The position numbers and the translations under genes are program-made. A model generated the notes under the pieces. It did no database searches, was not told the DNA's origin, and saw nothing but the letters and a program-made list of their open reading frames with translations. Positions 1 through 17,616 of a stretch of 64,000 nucleotides of DNA are shown one piece after another. The stretch covers positions 620,001-684,000 of the forward strand of contig NW_017265134.1 of assembly GCF_001638985.1 (NCBI RefSeq). The letters run 5' to 3'. Each line of letters opens with the position of its first letter. The stretch's first letter is position 1. The DNA comes from Phycomyces blakesleeanus NRRL 1555(-) (lineage: Eukaryota; Mucoromycota; Mucoromycetes; Mucorales; Phycomycetaceae).

Positions 1-970
1 TGTATAGCTTGATAATAATGAAAAAAAAGAATAGAGCTTCCTGAGATGGTATTGGAATAGAGCCAATGTTACATGAGAGAACCAATGACGCTTGGCTGAC
101 ACAACAAAACATGTAGACATCCAAGCATGGGGTTCTATTGGGCTGCTATGGTGATGTATATATATTATATGACTAAAAAACATAAAGTATACTAAAGGGG
201 TTTTTATTTATTGTTTTTATTTATTTATTTATTTATTTATTTATTGTTTTATTGTTATTATTGTTTTTATTATTATTGTATCGCCGAGCTGAACCGTCGG
301 GTTTTTCCGATATTACCATGGCAACAAATAAAAGAATAAAATAAGAAAAGAAAAAGAAAAAACAAAATAACTTATCTCATCACGCGACCAACATCATTTT
401 TTCTCATCGTAAAAAGAAAGAATAATAAAGAAATTTAAAGAGATAGAGGTGGGGGGTGGGGTTCAGTATCCAATGATACAAGATATAAATGACGTTACTA
501 GGGATTGACCTGTTTGTCTATAGTCCACGGGGAACATACAAGGTATGCAAACCTCAGATGAACTCAGCTGACAAGTACATGTAAATAATAATGATACTAA
601 TACTAATACTAATACTAATAATAATCCAAAAAAAAAGCTGGCAATTTGAGTCATTTACACTCATCAAATAAGTGTGTAGAAAATATAGACGATTCATATT
701 GCGGAGTGGCGATTCTTAAAGGGGTTGTAGATCGCTTATCAGACCTTGTTCGGATAACATTATCCGTCTGACAGTCGAGAAGCCAAGCAAGTCACTTTGC
801 AATGACATTTATGCATTTCCAAAATCCCCTTTTTCTCTTTCTCTCTTTCTCACCTACTCTGCCCTTCTTCAATCGGGCAATGCGAAAGTGGAACTCTCTT
901 TAATATAAATACCAGTACAAGTGCCAATACCAATACCAATACCAATACCAACACACAACCATAAATCATA
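1..970. other. AT-rich upstream region of the SERTA-like gene
   Basis: I see no gene here. It holds TTTA-type repeats (about 205-245), a TAC/TAA-type hexamer run (about 590-625), a 16-base perfect inverted repeat (751-766) and a pyrimidine-rich stretch (about 825-900). These lead into a TATA-like box and a CAATAC-repeat leader directly before the ATG at 971. The right-hand part therefore looks like a promoter and 5' UTR. The only open frame (463-654, minus) is low-complexity and has no recognisable domain. Confidence 0.6.
901..910 (+). promoter_or_regulatory. TATA-like box of the SERTA-like gene
   Basis: TAATATAAAT lies about 60-70 bases before the ATG at 971, just after a CT-rich tract. This is a usual fungal core-promoter layout. 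Assigned by position and sequence only. Confidence 0.45.
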
Positions 971-1417
971 ATGGCATCCTACCAAGATATCGCCTACCTA
1001 TCGCTTTCCAAATTAAATTCTAGCCAACACTCACGCACGGAGCCAAAACTAAGGCGCCAAGTACTGGTCAGAAACATCCTCTTGACATCCCTCTACCTCA
1101 CACAACCAGAACCGCAGCATTCCTACCCACAACAATACCAAGCCAACGAAACCAGATCACAGGAAGAGATCTGGCTAGATGCCTGCTTCGAAGCTTGTTT
1201 TGATCAGTTAGACTACGACGATGATATGATTATGGATGATGAAACAGACAACCAAGACCCATGCTCAAAAGGCAACAACCGACTCGTACTAGCTGTCCCA
1301 TTTGACTATGTGTCACCCGTAGGATCCACTTCTCTACCACCAGATCATCAGTCGTTTGAAAAAGACGAGCGAAGGATAGAACAGAGGCCGATTGCTCTGA
1401 TCGAGTGGTCCTGGTGA
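971..1417 (+). CDS. small SERTA-motif-like protein (148 aa)
   Basis: This is a single-exon gene. Residues about 8-45 read LSLSKLN, then a short gap, then EPKLRRQVLVRNIL. That closely follows the SERTA motif of animal SERTAD/TRIP-Br proteins: L-S-x-x-K-L, then E-P-x-L-R-R-x-V-L-x-x-N-x-L. SERTA proteins are nuclear adaptors that bind cyclin/CDK and E2F-DP factors or chromatin partners. The middle is Q/P-rich, and residues about 75-98 are strongly acidic (DDDMIMDDETD), as in transactivation segments. A TATA-like box and a CA-rich leader precede the ATG. The SERTA link rests on one motif read by eye, so the function is inference. If the match fails, this is an uncharacterised acidic small protein. 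Confidence 0.6.
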   Translation: MASYQDIAYLSLSKLNSSQHSRTEPKLRRQVLVRNILLTSLYLTQPEPQHSYPQQYQANETRSQEEIWLDACFEACFDQLDYDDDMIMDDETDNQDPCSKGNNRLVLAVPFDYVSPVGSTSLPPDHQSFEKDERRIEQRPIALIEWSW

Positions 1418-2300
1418 CTATAGAACCTAAAAAAAAGACCCCCCTCTCTCCTCTATCAATTTCTTTTTTCAATTTCTCGCTCTCTTCTTCAGTATACAAG
1501 ACTTATTTATTTCCTTTTTCATTTTCTTTATTTTTATTATTTATTTATATTTTTTTTACCCCTTCTCATCCCCTCCCCCCTCATTTCATGGCCCTGTAAT
1601 TTACTCTATCTATCTATTTCATCTTTTTGTCTCTATTTCTATTTCTATCTCTACCTCTACCTCTACCTCTACCTCTATCTCTCTTTTGCCTTTCGTACAT
1701 AGCTCTATTTCACACTTTGTTTGTTTGTTTGTTTGTTTGTCTTGATGCACATAAAAAAAATACAGTCTTTATCCTCCTAGGACAAAGAATTTGAAAATAG
1801 GAAATAATTATTGTTTGATAAGCTCATGTGCTATTTCTTTTTTGTTACGAAAAGGCTATACAGTGAAAACAGTGATAAATGTCGGAACTTTAAAGCGATG
1901 CACGGAATTTGAAACACGATATTCGGATTGTAAATGATTAAAACGCGGGATGTAAATATCCAAAGGGTAGTTTTTGAGTATGATTAAGTTTAGGAGACCC
2001 AGAAACTTCACATAAACTATTAAATACACTTTTTCCGGAAAGTAAATTCGCTCAATAGCGAGAATAAAATCCAGATTGTATGAAAAATCAATTCATCCTG
2101 ATCAAAATCAATTCGCCTGATGGAGAGAGTAAAATTTGTGTTGTTTGAAATGTAAATTCGTCCTGGCTGGCAAATCAGATGTCCTGCTGCCAAGAATATT
2201 TTATAGGGCAAGTCTTGGCATCTTTGGTTATATAAAGAGACGCCAAATGTTTGTATTTGTTTTATTGCTTTTTTATGGCTGCATCAGAAATCATAGATAA
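1418..2300. other. pyrimidine-rich 3' region, then AT-rich spacer
   Basis: Just after the stop come long CT-rich runs, a CTCTAC repeat (about 1635-1685) and a GTTT tetramer run (about 1717-1740), probably 3' UTR. From 2040 to 2170 there are several degenerate copies of an AAATTCG/AATTCATCCTGAT-like unit, which could be decayed transposon end sequence. No gene is seen. Confidence 0.4.
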
Positions 2301-3209
2301 TGAACATTCAATTTCTGTTTGAAAACGGGAAAAAATCTGTTGTTGACGAGGAGCAATTTCTGCTTGAAATGTTAAGCTCTCATACACAATATTTAGCTCA
2401 ATTGCCTCCAGAAAGCGAGAAAGAAATAGAGGTAATTTAAGTGGAAAAACAATCGATAGCGCCTCGTAATGATGTTAATATGAGGGAAGCATCAGTGAAA
2501 CGAAATTATACACGCTATTCTGATCAGGACAAAGTGAAGTTCTTCAAATTGTTGTTCGAGAGGTGTCTGAGTGGACCACTGCTCAAAAACAGCTTGGGAT
2601 TCATGTTCGTACACCATAAGAACGGGCTAAGTATTATGAGAAGGAACTTAGCATCTTTGAGAAACGGAGAAAGATCGGCCGTTCACGCATTCTCCACGGG
2701 GAACATAAAAACGCTATTCTTAAGTGTATTTATGATAGTCTTCCGTCCTCCTAGACAAAGTAATGAAGAAGTTGAGACAAGTATGTACATAATTACAATT
2801 ATCCAAAGCTACATTGTTCGACCTTGTAAAACAATATTGCAATTTGTCTCTCAAAAAAGCTCGGCTTCAATACATAGACCGGAATAGAGAAGAAAATATT
2901 CAAGAGTGTTTGGATTAGGTTCGTAGATGTGAACAAACATACATGTATTTTAAGAGAAACTTTGTATTTCTTGATGAATATACTTTTTATATTAATTTGA
3001 AACGTAGTATAGTATGGCCAGAAAAAGGTACACCGGAAGTGGTCACAGTTTCCAAAACACGAGCAACAATAGCGAGTATTTTAGGTGCGAGCTCTGCTGA
3101 AGGTCTAATCAAACGCAGCCTTGGGCTTTCACAGCCTCCACTCAATAAAACAAGAAAACGAGGTGATGGCGTTGGACATGTGAGCAATGGAACGGTTATG
3201 GGACACTAG
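2301..3209 (+). pseudogene. decayed Tc1/mariner-type transposase
   Basis: Reading this strand in two or three frames gives scattered pieces of a Tc1/mariner transposase. The N-terminal part includes an RYSDQDKVKFFKLLFERCLS-like stretch, as in the helix-turn-helix start of these proteins. Later, FVFLDEYTFYINLKRSIVW carries the first catalytic D of the DDE domain. It is followed by KGTPEVV and a KTRATIASILGA-SAEGLI stretch typical of fungal elements of this kind. Frames shift at about 2440 and 2890 and stops interrupt the reading. The region with the later catalytic acids is missing. This is a dead copy; the family call is from motifs and its exact ends are not clear. Confidence 0.7.
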
Positions 3210-3317
3210 AGAGGGTAACAACTAAGGGAAAATTTAAAAATATTGACCCTACGGACTTTACTGGGCTTAAATTACCCAGTCTTTTACCATTTTTACTATT
3301 ATCCCGGGACACTTCTA

Positions 3318-3920
3318 GGGCACTTTTGACTAGATTTTCCCTAATTTATGCCAATTTCAACAAGAATGTCCCTAGAGCAGAGACAATGTCCCTAGTGTTT
3401 TAAAGTAATCCGATGAATACGATAGCATATTCTTTTCTTAAGTAAGCGCTAGATTATCAAAGATAGCATGCTATACATGTTATAAGCTAATCATCAGTCA
3501 ATGGAGTCGATAATGGAATCTCGATCCCTTTAAAGAATCAAGGCTCTAATATATAAATATGATTATTTAAAGCTTTATACTTTAACATTCCAACAGAACA
3601 AGAATAGTAGTCTAATCTAGTTTATATAAAAGTAAAGATCCCTCTGTAATATACTTTCGTCTCTAATGAATCAATGGATTAATTAAACAGCTATCTCAGA
3701 AAGAGTAAACCGGGACTCTTCCTTGCAGTTGTCATCAGAAAGAGTTATTATATCAAGATGTATATAAGCAACTCTCTTAGAGTAAAACTAGATGTTTTGA
3801 AGAATGAAAATAATAGCTATATACAGAAGGAGTGATGGTACTCATTACGTTTTCTGTCAAATAGAAAAAAGAAAGAAGACGCAGTTTAATACAACTTCTA
3901 TTACGTTCTCAAAAGTGCCC
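3318..3920. mobile_element. MITE-like element with 12-base inverted ends and TA flanks
   Basis: GGGCACTTTTGA at 3318-3329 is repeated as its exact reverse complement TCAAAAGTGCCC at 3909-3920. Each end is flanked by TA (3316-3317 and 3921-3922), the target duplication of Tc1/mariner elements. The interior is about 580 bases and non-coding. It lies just downstream of the transposase relic and just after the stop of SMC3. It could be a deletion derivative mobilised by a mariner enzyme, or part of the neighbouring relic. Confidence 0.5.
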
Positions 3921-4071
3921 TACGTTGTCCCCTCCTCTACTAAAAGAAAAAAGAAAATACTCTGATAAAAAAAAAACTATCTTTTGGTAATTTTTAAAAC
4001 CGATCATTGGTATTTTATTTTCCGTCCATATATTTAGAAAACCGCTCTTTGTCACTGTTTTCACCGTGATA

Positions 4072-9814
<5,743 letters not shown>

Positions 9815-12753
9815 GACGAAGCAGAAAAGAGACAAATCGTGAAAAAATAAGAACGCGACACACACACACACACAATTGAGCGCGTACTTAGGGTGTAGAA
9901 GGTGGATTTTTTTGGCCTTGAAAAGACCGCGTTTGTGGTGTGCTTGCCAAAAGTCACGCGCGATTTGGAAGCGGGACTTTTAGAAGCTTTACTAATGAAT
10001 GTATAGATAATGATAATATACATATACTTGTATATACATTTTGTGGTTTTTCTCTTAATAATCTGATCTGTATACACTCATAAGTAGTTTTTCAACAAAG
10101 ATTTAAAGGCGACAAAATATTATTTCTTATATTGTAAAGAAAGATATTTTATGAGTTGTGATATTTAATTTGTCATAAAAATATGGTTCTTTTGAATATA
10201 TTATACAGGAACTTAATGAAATATAGTTAAAAGTCAAGTGTGAATAAAGGAAAGTTAAAGAAATTAATTTTGTATTTTATGAACCACTAAAAAGTTTGGT
10301 CTGGTTCTGCAATCTTATCTGTGTTATTTTATTAAACATTGAAATGAATTTTATGCCTGCGTAGATTTTGATAGTGTGCCTTGTTGATCTCATGTGGTGG
10401 CTCTTGGTATTTGTATTATAAGAGAAGGAATTCAATATCCAAGACGCCTAATGCCAAGATATTGGAATTTAAGGTTATTTGACTTGGTAGTTCTCACTAG
10501 GTTTTGATATATAGACTGCATTTTAATTTCTTTAATGCATTATCAAGCATGGACAAGATAAAGGTAGAAAGAATCGAGAATATCCTATTAGGACCAATGA
10601 GCATAATATCCTGCCAAACTGTATCAAATCAATCCTGGCGTCAAATAATGTTTAAAGCAGGGAACTGTTTTTTCTTTTATAGTAAATAACAAACATTATC
10701 CCCCAAAAGATAAATCGGGTTAATTGAAGTGGATATGGAAGTACAACGTGATTAAGCATATACGGTTCTCGGACTTTTTATTTATTTATTACTACTACTT
10801 CTACTGCAGTTACTACTATCATTGTTATTACTATTTTTTCATAAACCCGTATTTAATAGTCTCTTGGTTTGATTGGTTCTCTTATGTACACCAAACAGCT
10901 CTTCTTTTTTTTGAGCGAATAAAGCGTTAACGAAGACCACCCCCCATAATAAGACGATTTTCAAAATAATAATAAAAAAGAGAAAAACCAGACTACCCGT
11001 ACTTAATAAGCCTACACAAACAGATCAGCAGAATGCAGGAGTACACAAACAGTTGATTTTTACAGGATTAAACAATGTCAAGATGTTACATTTGTATTGA
11101 ATATTTATATGTTATCCGGAGGCTAGACCACAAATCGCAAAGGAATGCTCTATATTATTAAATTGGAAACTAAAGCGAGAGAGGGAGATAAAGGTAAATA
11201 ACATCACTTTGTTTACATAAATGTGGTCATTTTGCTGCAATTTATGTTTGAAAAAAAACAAAGTCATTTGAATACTCCTAACCATAACGAATATAGCTTT
11301 TACATATCGTTTAAATTTTATTAGCTTTTATTTTTATGCACGTACACACATCTCCCCCTTTTTTTCTTGGTTTTATAAAAACGCAGACAGAAAAAGGTAT
11401 AAATTGCCATAGGGAAAAATGCATAGCTTGGAAAGCAGGTCAAGTACTTTATTTAACATTGGTAGTGGTCATTCTAATTCTGGTCAAAATATGGCCAGCT
11501 TTATATCTAGAGTACGTACTGAGACCATTACAAGGCGGTTTTACGTTAATGAGATGATTTTAAGGATGCTGGTGGAAGATCCATAAGATGATATATACAA
11601 TTCAAGATCTTTGATCCAACCAATTGACTGATTTATGCTTAAATTGAAAGAGACAATGAATTGGAAAAATAAATTCAATAGCAATAGAAGTTTATTAGCC
11701 AAAGACAGCGAAAGAAAAACTTGTATAGGGCATTAAATAGACAAATAACTTGAACTGGTGATCTATAAAATACAGACAGTGCCTTTTATTTTAGCTATCT
11801 TTACACTGGAAAATATACAAAAACAAGACTTACTCTTATATTTTAAGTACAAGACAAGACGAAGACGAAGACGAAGACTAAAGTCGAATTATAAAGTAAT
11901 TGGAAACAAATAAAATAATAATAACACGAAGCGTTACATAGATGTGCTACTTTAATAAATATTCGTATGTCCTATATTATCTACGCTAATTGGCGAAAAG
12001 TAACGCATATTGCGATAATAAAGCGCAGAAATGGATATATATCTTATCTCAAAGTCATCTTTATAGGTTTTTTATATATCAAGATAAAAAGAAAAGAGAA
12101 ACAAGCAGATGAATACACTAAATATTCAAAATACTATCAGTCGCTGTGAATTTACCAGTCGCTAAGCTTTAAATTACTTCTTTAAAATTAACAAAGAATA
12201 ATTTTACAGTGTTATCCTATAAGCTTTGTTCTAGGTTAAAGAGCCTTTGATTCCTTTACAAGTCCTGCAAGTCCTACAAGATTTTATATTCTATTTCTTA
12301 ACCACCAATCTTGAATATATATTAGTAATAATATTAATCAAGAATAATTTGTTTTCAACAAGATCCTAATATACTATATTATGAGCCTTTTTCTTATTTT
12401 GCCCACAAAAAAGAGGTTATAGACACTACCATAAATTATTTACATAGATACTAGATAAACTCATACAAGAGTCAATGATTAATGAAACACCTAAAGTAAT
12501 AGCAAAAAATGTGCCTTTTTTTTAATAAAAAAATCTCCCTCTTTTCCACAGGATTCCCTTACAAATCCAAGGCAAGGATTGCGTTTGATGGATAATATGG
12601 CGGAGAAAAGGTAGTGAAAATGAGAAACGTTCTGGCCAGCGTACGTCACGTAGTGTCTGACGCAATACTCATCACGTGCCATAGCATTGCCGTTTGCCTT
12701 ACGTTGCCGAGAAGCGCGACAACTGCTTTTGCCAGAATCCAATCTTATACATC
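9815..12753. other. gene-free region between SMC3 and RPT4
   Basis: The first 150 bases are the SMC3 promoter, with three CGCG-containing sites at about 9877, 9928 and 9955. The rest is AT-rich (about 10080-12600). It has only short open frames without domains and a GAAGAC repeat at about 11860-11880. The last 150 bases before RPT4 are richer in GC and contain CACGTG (12674-12679), a plausible promoter element. No gene is supported. Confidence 0.55.
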
Positions 12754-14358
12754 ATGTCGTCCAGTTCATCAGCACCGCCTCAATCAGAGATTGATCCCAA
12801 AGCAAAGGCTCTCAATGGATATAGAAAAAGACTCCTGGAGCATCGCGAACTGGACGCTAAACTGAAAGAGAGTACGTACCTGGTTTTATGCGTAAAGTTC
12901 CTTTTGTCAAAAAAGCTAAAGCAAAGTATATTTTGTCTAGTGCGTCTTGGGCTGAGAAAGTTAGATAAAGACTTTGACAAATCAGAAGATGACATCAAAG
13001 CTTTGCAAAGTGTTGGTCAGGTCATTGGCGAAGTGTTGAAACAGCTCGATGAAGAACGATGTAATTATACTATATAACCCTGGCCTGCATGCGTTACTGA
13101 AAATCGCATTATTCTTACTTTCTACTTTTGTAAAAAAAAATACTAGTCATCGTTAAGAACACCAGTGGACCCCGTTACGTTGTCGGCTGTCGTACCAATA
13201 TTGATAAGGATAAATTGAAGCAGGGTGCACGCGTAGCCCTTGATATGACTACTTTGACAATCATGCGAGTACTCCCTCGTGAAGTTGATCCTTTAGTTTA
13301 CAACATGTCTACAGAAGATCCTGGAGATGTTACTTTTGCTGGTATTGGTGGTTTGAGCGAACAGATCCGTGAACTCAGAGAGGTATGATGGAGGCAAAGA
13401 ATGTGGAAGCAGCAGACTTGGAATCATAACGCTGTAATATTCAAAAGGTCATCGAGTTGCCCTTGATGAACCCTGAGCTCTTCTTGCGTGTCGGTGTAAA
13501 GCCTCCTAAGGGCGTTCTTCTTTATGGTCCTCCTGGTACCGGAAAGACTCTTTTGGCAAAGGCAGTAGCAAGCACATTGCAGGTCAACTTCCTCAAAGTT
13601 GTGTCAAGTGCTATTGTAGACAAATATATTGGAGAGAGTGCAAGACTGATCCGTGAAATGTTTGGTACGATTTCTTTTTGTGATATATACTGATTTTTTA
13701 AATAAGCTAATGAGAAGTGCAGGTTACGCAAAGGAACATGAGCCTTGCATCATCTTCATGGATGAGATTGATGCTATTGGTGGTCGTCGTTTCTCAGAGG
13801 GTACTTCTGCTGATCGTGAAATTCAACGTACATTGATGGAGGTAACGGATAAACTCTTAAGTTATGTGCTCCAATGCTGATATTATGTGATCGATAGCTT
13901 TTGAACCAAATGGATGGTTTTGATTACCTTGGACAAACCAAATTGATCATGGCTACTAACCGTCCTGACACACTTGATCCCGCTTTATTGCGACCAGGTC
14001 GTCTTGACCGAAAGATTGAAATTCCATTACCAAATGAGCAAGGCAGACTAGAAATCATGAAGATTCATGCAGGAAATATTGCCAAACACGGTGACATTGG
14101 TAAGTCTATTCTTGATAGATACTTTTTAAGTGTGCCTCTTTCTAATCACGCCTATGTTTTATTGTAGACTATGAAGCCATTGTTAAGCTTTCAGACGGAT
14201 TCAACGGTGCAGATTTGAGAAATGTCTGTACAGAGGCAGGCATGTTCGCTATCCGGGAGGAGCGTGATTATGTAGTGCAAGAAGATTTTATGAAGGCTGT
14301 CAGAAAGGTCGCCGACGCAAAGAAGTTGGAGACCAAATTGGATTATGAGAAGATTTAA
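12754..14358 (+). CDS. RPT4: 26S proteasome regulatory ATPase RPT4 (400 aa)
   Basis: This is one of the six AAA+ ATPases of the 19S base, which unfold substrates for the 20S core. Exons: 12754-12871, 12941-13060, 13147-13382, 13448-13664, 13723-13841, 13898-14099, 14168-14358. After a short Ser-rich start it has the coiled-coil segment, then an OB-type domain (RYVVGCR). The AAA module follows, with Walker A GPPGTGKT (185-192), Walker B IIFMDEID, the second region of homology [20 protein letters not shown], and a C-terminal helical part ending KLDYEKI. The [16 protein letters not shown] stretch and the length match PSMC6/Rpt4 rather than other Rpt subunits. The ATG at 12754 was chosen because the reading frame upstream of it lacks family similarity. 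Confidence 0.96.
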
Positions 14359-14441
14359 ACAAAATCATACATTTAATAAACAAGTCACATCCATTTCCTT
14401 TCTACTTTAAGAAATAGCTTGGTATTCTGTTTTTAAAAGGC

Positions 14442-15994
14442 ATGATGACTTCTCCACAGCTCACTCCAACACAGCCAAATCAAGGCTTAGATGATGAACC
14501 AGAATCACCATCTAAGATGGCAACGCCACTCGAATCCTCAAACTCATCCCTCTCCAACTATTTGGAACACGCCACTCCCACCTCAATTAGCTACAACGCC
14601 AGTCCTTCTTCAATCCTTGCATCAAGCATCGATTCACATTCAACCCCAACAAGGTCAGCTTCCGAAGAGACCTTGACTATTCAACTCCCTCCAAATGGAG
14701 GAGGAAGTCAAACAAAACGACACAGCATGCGGTCACCATCTTCTTCGCAACATTCTCTTCGATTGGCATCATTAACAGGCCCACCAAGTTCCATGAGTCT
14801 TGATCGCACAATGTCTTCTCAGAGCATTAATACCTCGCAGACTCTTTATCCATATCCTCCCAGACCTACCTCTCCTATTACCTCTCCAAGTATACACAAG
14901 TCACTTACAGCACTTGACGCAAAATCTATCACTAGGGATATGGAAAAATCTTCCCAGCAAATGCGAAACGATGATATGATCCTGACTTCTCCCTCTTCTC
15001 CTAGCGCCAGTAACAACCCTTCTGGATTTTATTTTAGTAACGTAGCAAATGGTAACGGAAACACCCCATATCAACCAATGACAGCTCAGTCTATTGCACC
15101 GAGCATGAACTATGCCTACCATCGGCAGGGAAGCATCAGCAGCGTAACACTAAATTCTGTTGCACCCAGCATGCAAGCGGTATTGGGTGGGCAGGGGGAC
15201 GTATGGCAAACATTCTGTGTTCGAGTTCTCCCATTGTTTAATGGCGAAGGGGTTCAGGGCTCAATCGAAGATCTAAACGAACTCCTTAGGTGATACTGAC
15301 GAATAATTGCGTGTTCTTATGGCTTACTTGTATATTTGTATTGTATATATATATATAGACGATGCTTAACAGATCCTGTGTCACCTCAGTTATACCGAGA
15401 TATGGAAGCGCTTTTGAGAGACGGAATGTTTACTCTTAATGCAAAGATGTTTGGTGTGACCGACGAAAAGTTATTAGATAGACTTGTCGAACAGTGGTCT
15501 TTCTTCTTTACGTATGCTCTCCCATATTTTGAGGCTGTTTTTCTGCCACTTCGTACAGATGTTAGATACAGAAATGCAGAAGAAGAGGAGATGTGGAATG
15601 TGCGAAATATGGCTCTTCGAAGTTTCCGTGATAATGTGATCTTATTACAAACAAAGCGATTGGAAGGTATAAAAGAATAATAATATATAACAAACGTCTC
15701 CTTATACTTCTTATATATATTTGCTCCTTTTTAGACGTTTTTGCCAAGCTGTTTACTGATTTTGGATCGTCCCAAAATCCTGCATCCACTGCAGCCAAGA
15801 TGTTACAAATGACTTCTCTTCTTGCGTCTTCTACAGATCACAATGAAGATATCGAGAGAGTATTATCGAGTCTAAAGGCTAACTGGAAGATTATGATGAC
15901 AAAGGGAGATCGAAGAGGGTTTGCTGGAGTACGCAAAGCGCACTCTGGAAAGAATCCAGAGACTTCCCATATTTTTGGTGCTTTGGCAGGATAA
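14442..15994 (+). CDS. HbrB/Bit61/PROTOR-like TORC2 subunit (471 aa)
   Basis: HbrB-domain proteins (fungal Bit61, human PROTOR/PRR5) are accessory subunits of the TOR complex 2 kinase, which acts on the plasma membrane, actin and AGC kinases. Exons: 14442-15289, 15359-15666, 15735-15994. Residues 1-245 are Ser/Thr/Pro-rich and probably disordered. The HbrB domain then runs to about residue 430: VWQTFCVRVLPLFNGEGV at its start, then IEDLNELLRRCL, LVEQWSFFFTYALPYFEAVF and a late block LRSFRDNVILL. This order matches PRR5 (FFTETLP, ALQAIF, GFRDLVLL). The gene starts only 83 bases after the RPT4 stop on the same strand, so its promoter must overlap RPT4's 3' end. The basic C-terminus is not conserved in any family I recognise. 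Confidence 0.88.
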
Positions 15995-17616
15995 CCGGCC
16001 CACCACTTTTGTACATACTTTTGGAAAACAATAGAAAGTAGATTTCTTCTAACAATATTGTTCTATATTAAATATAAACATTTATTTATATTAAACAAAT
16101 CCGACTACTTACTTGTCATGTCTTAAGCCAACTTAAGGGCACTTTTTTTTAAAAAAAAAAATACAAAAAAAAAGATTGGCGCAATGCATACAATTCTTGT
16201 TTGGTTAATCTTAGTGATTTTCATTTATAGAATAAATAATGTATTTAGTATTAAGATTGGCCAAAATCAACGTAACCAATGAGTTATTGGAATATAGCCT
16301 TAACTGTAAGGCTCCTGAGATCAAAAGTGTCATTTGTTGTCATAATAAAAAATTCGCAAAAATTAAAACGCCCATTACATATTGGTACAAAGTCATAAAA
16401 TATAACCACCATTGAAAAAATATTTGTATGGTTCAAGAAGAAATCATTCTATATCCACAAGACATTCTTACGAGTAAAATATAGTCTTAAGTCTTATATT
16501 AATAATCAAATGTACAATCACTAGATATACCAAAAGCAATCTAGTAAAGGCAGCAAAATCGGCTGTTCACTGTCAGCATTTTGGGGTAGATGCTGGTATA
16601 TAATCTATAAATCGGTTGCCTATAATAGAATATATCCCATATTAATTGAACGCTTTGGCAAAATATAACTCTGAATAATATATACTTTCCTAGCATTGTA
16701 TTAGGGCTCATATGCATAATTATGCTTTGATCTTAATAAACTCTGGTTTTTATTTGATTTCACTTCTTTATACCAAAAGGTTCGGTAGTTGAAAAATATA
16801 CCGAGGGCTCGCTGAAAAACTGTTGTGGAACAAAAAGTAGGGTAATTACATTTAGCCTTTAGCGAGAATATGATCGGTTAAATTCTATCACTGTAATTTG
16901 GTTTGCCAAATGTAACTTTAATAATTCTGGTTCAGTTATATTTTCTAAACTCGGTTCTTAAATAAAATCCTTATTGAAAGTATTTATATACTTCCATACT
17001 ATTCTAGCTTGGTTTCTCAAGATCAGTTATTTGGTTTACTCTTTTCAGTAAATTTTGGGTCGCTTCCCGTTCACATGGATCACGGCCCAGAAATATTGGA
17101 AAAAATAGGACAAGAAACTACTGCGGCAGTAGATGTTTAGATCCCCGTCAACCTTCTTTATTTTGGAGAACTTTATGGACAATCATCGCCTGTTGATCTT
17201 CGAATTTTTGTACGGTCAAGTTACCATATACAGCTGTGTAAGTGTATCAATATTCAACCACATTTATTTCCAGGATCTGGAGAGTATTCAAACCCTAGTA
17301 ATGGAATAAAACATACTGTCAAACGTTGACATAAATGGATAACATAATGTGACAATTTTCTTCGGTCATGACCAACTTATTCTTTGAACCTGATTGCTCA
17401 GCTCGACTGTCCTTAGAGATCATTTTTAAAAAACTATATCGGCGAATGTAGTCTGTCCTTTTTTTAGCGACACAAGTAACAAGTTCCTTTTTATGCCCCC
17501 ACTGTTTTGCTTTCATCTAGTCCTTGAAATATCAAATTAAAACTAGTCCTCGTACTTGTGACTTGATTCCTCTCTTCTTATCACTGCGATCGAAAAACGA
17601 CTAAAGCTATTAGTAA
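15995..17616. other. AT-rich spacer upstream of the Zn2Cys6 factor
   Basis: No gene is supported. At 16143-16161 there is a T-run followed directly by an A-run. A short stretch at about 17075-17225 is less AT-rich and could be read as about 50 codons with one internal stop, possibly a gene relic. The final 100 bases are presumably the promoter of the next gene. Confidence 0.45.

Noticed and set aside
11336..11557. Plus-strand open frame with one hydrophobic segment in the SMC3-RPT4 desert
   Set aside because: Short, AT-driven composition, no promoter signs and no domain.
17075..17225. Possible gene relic reading MDHGPEILEKIGQETT
   Set aside because: About 50 codons with an internal stop and no family match; too little to call a pseudogene.
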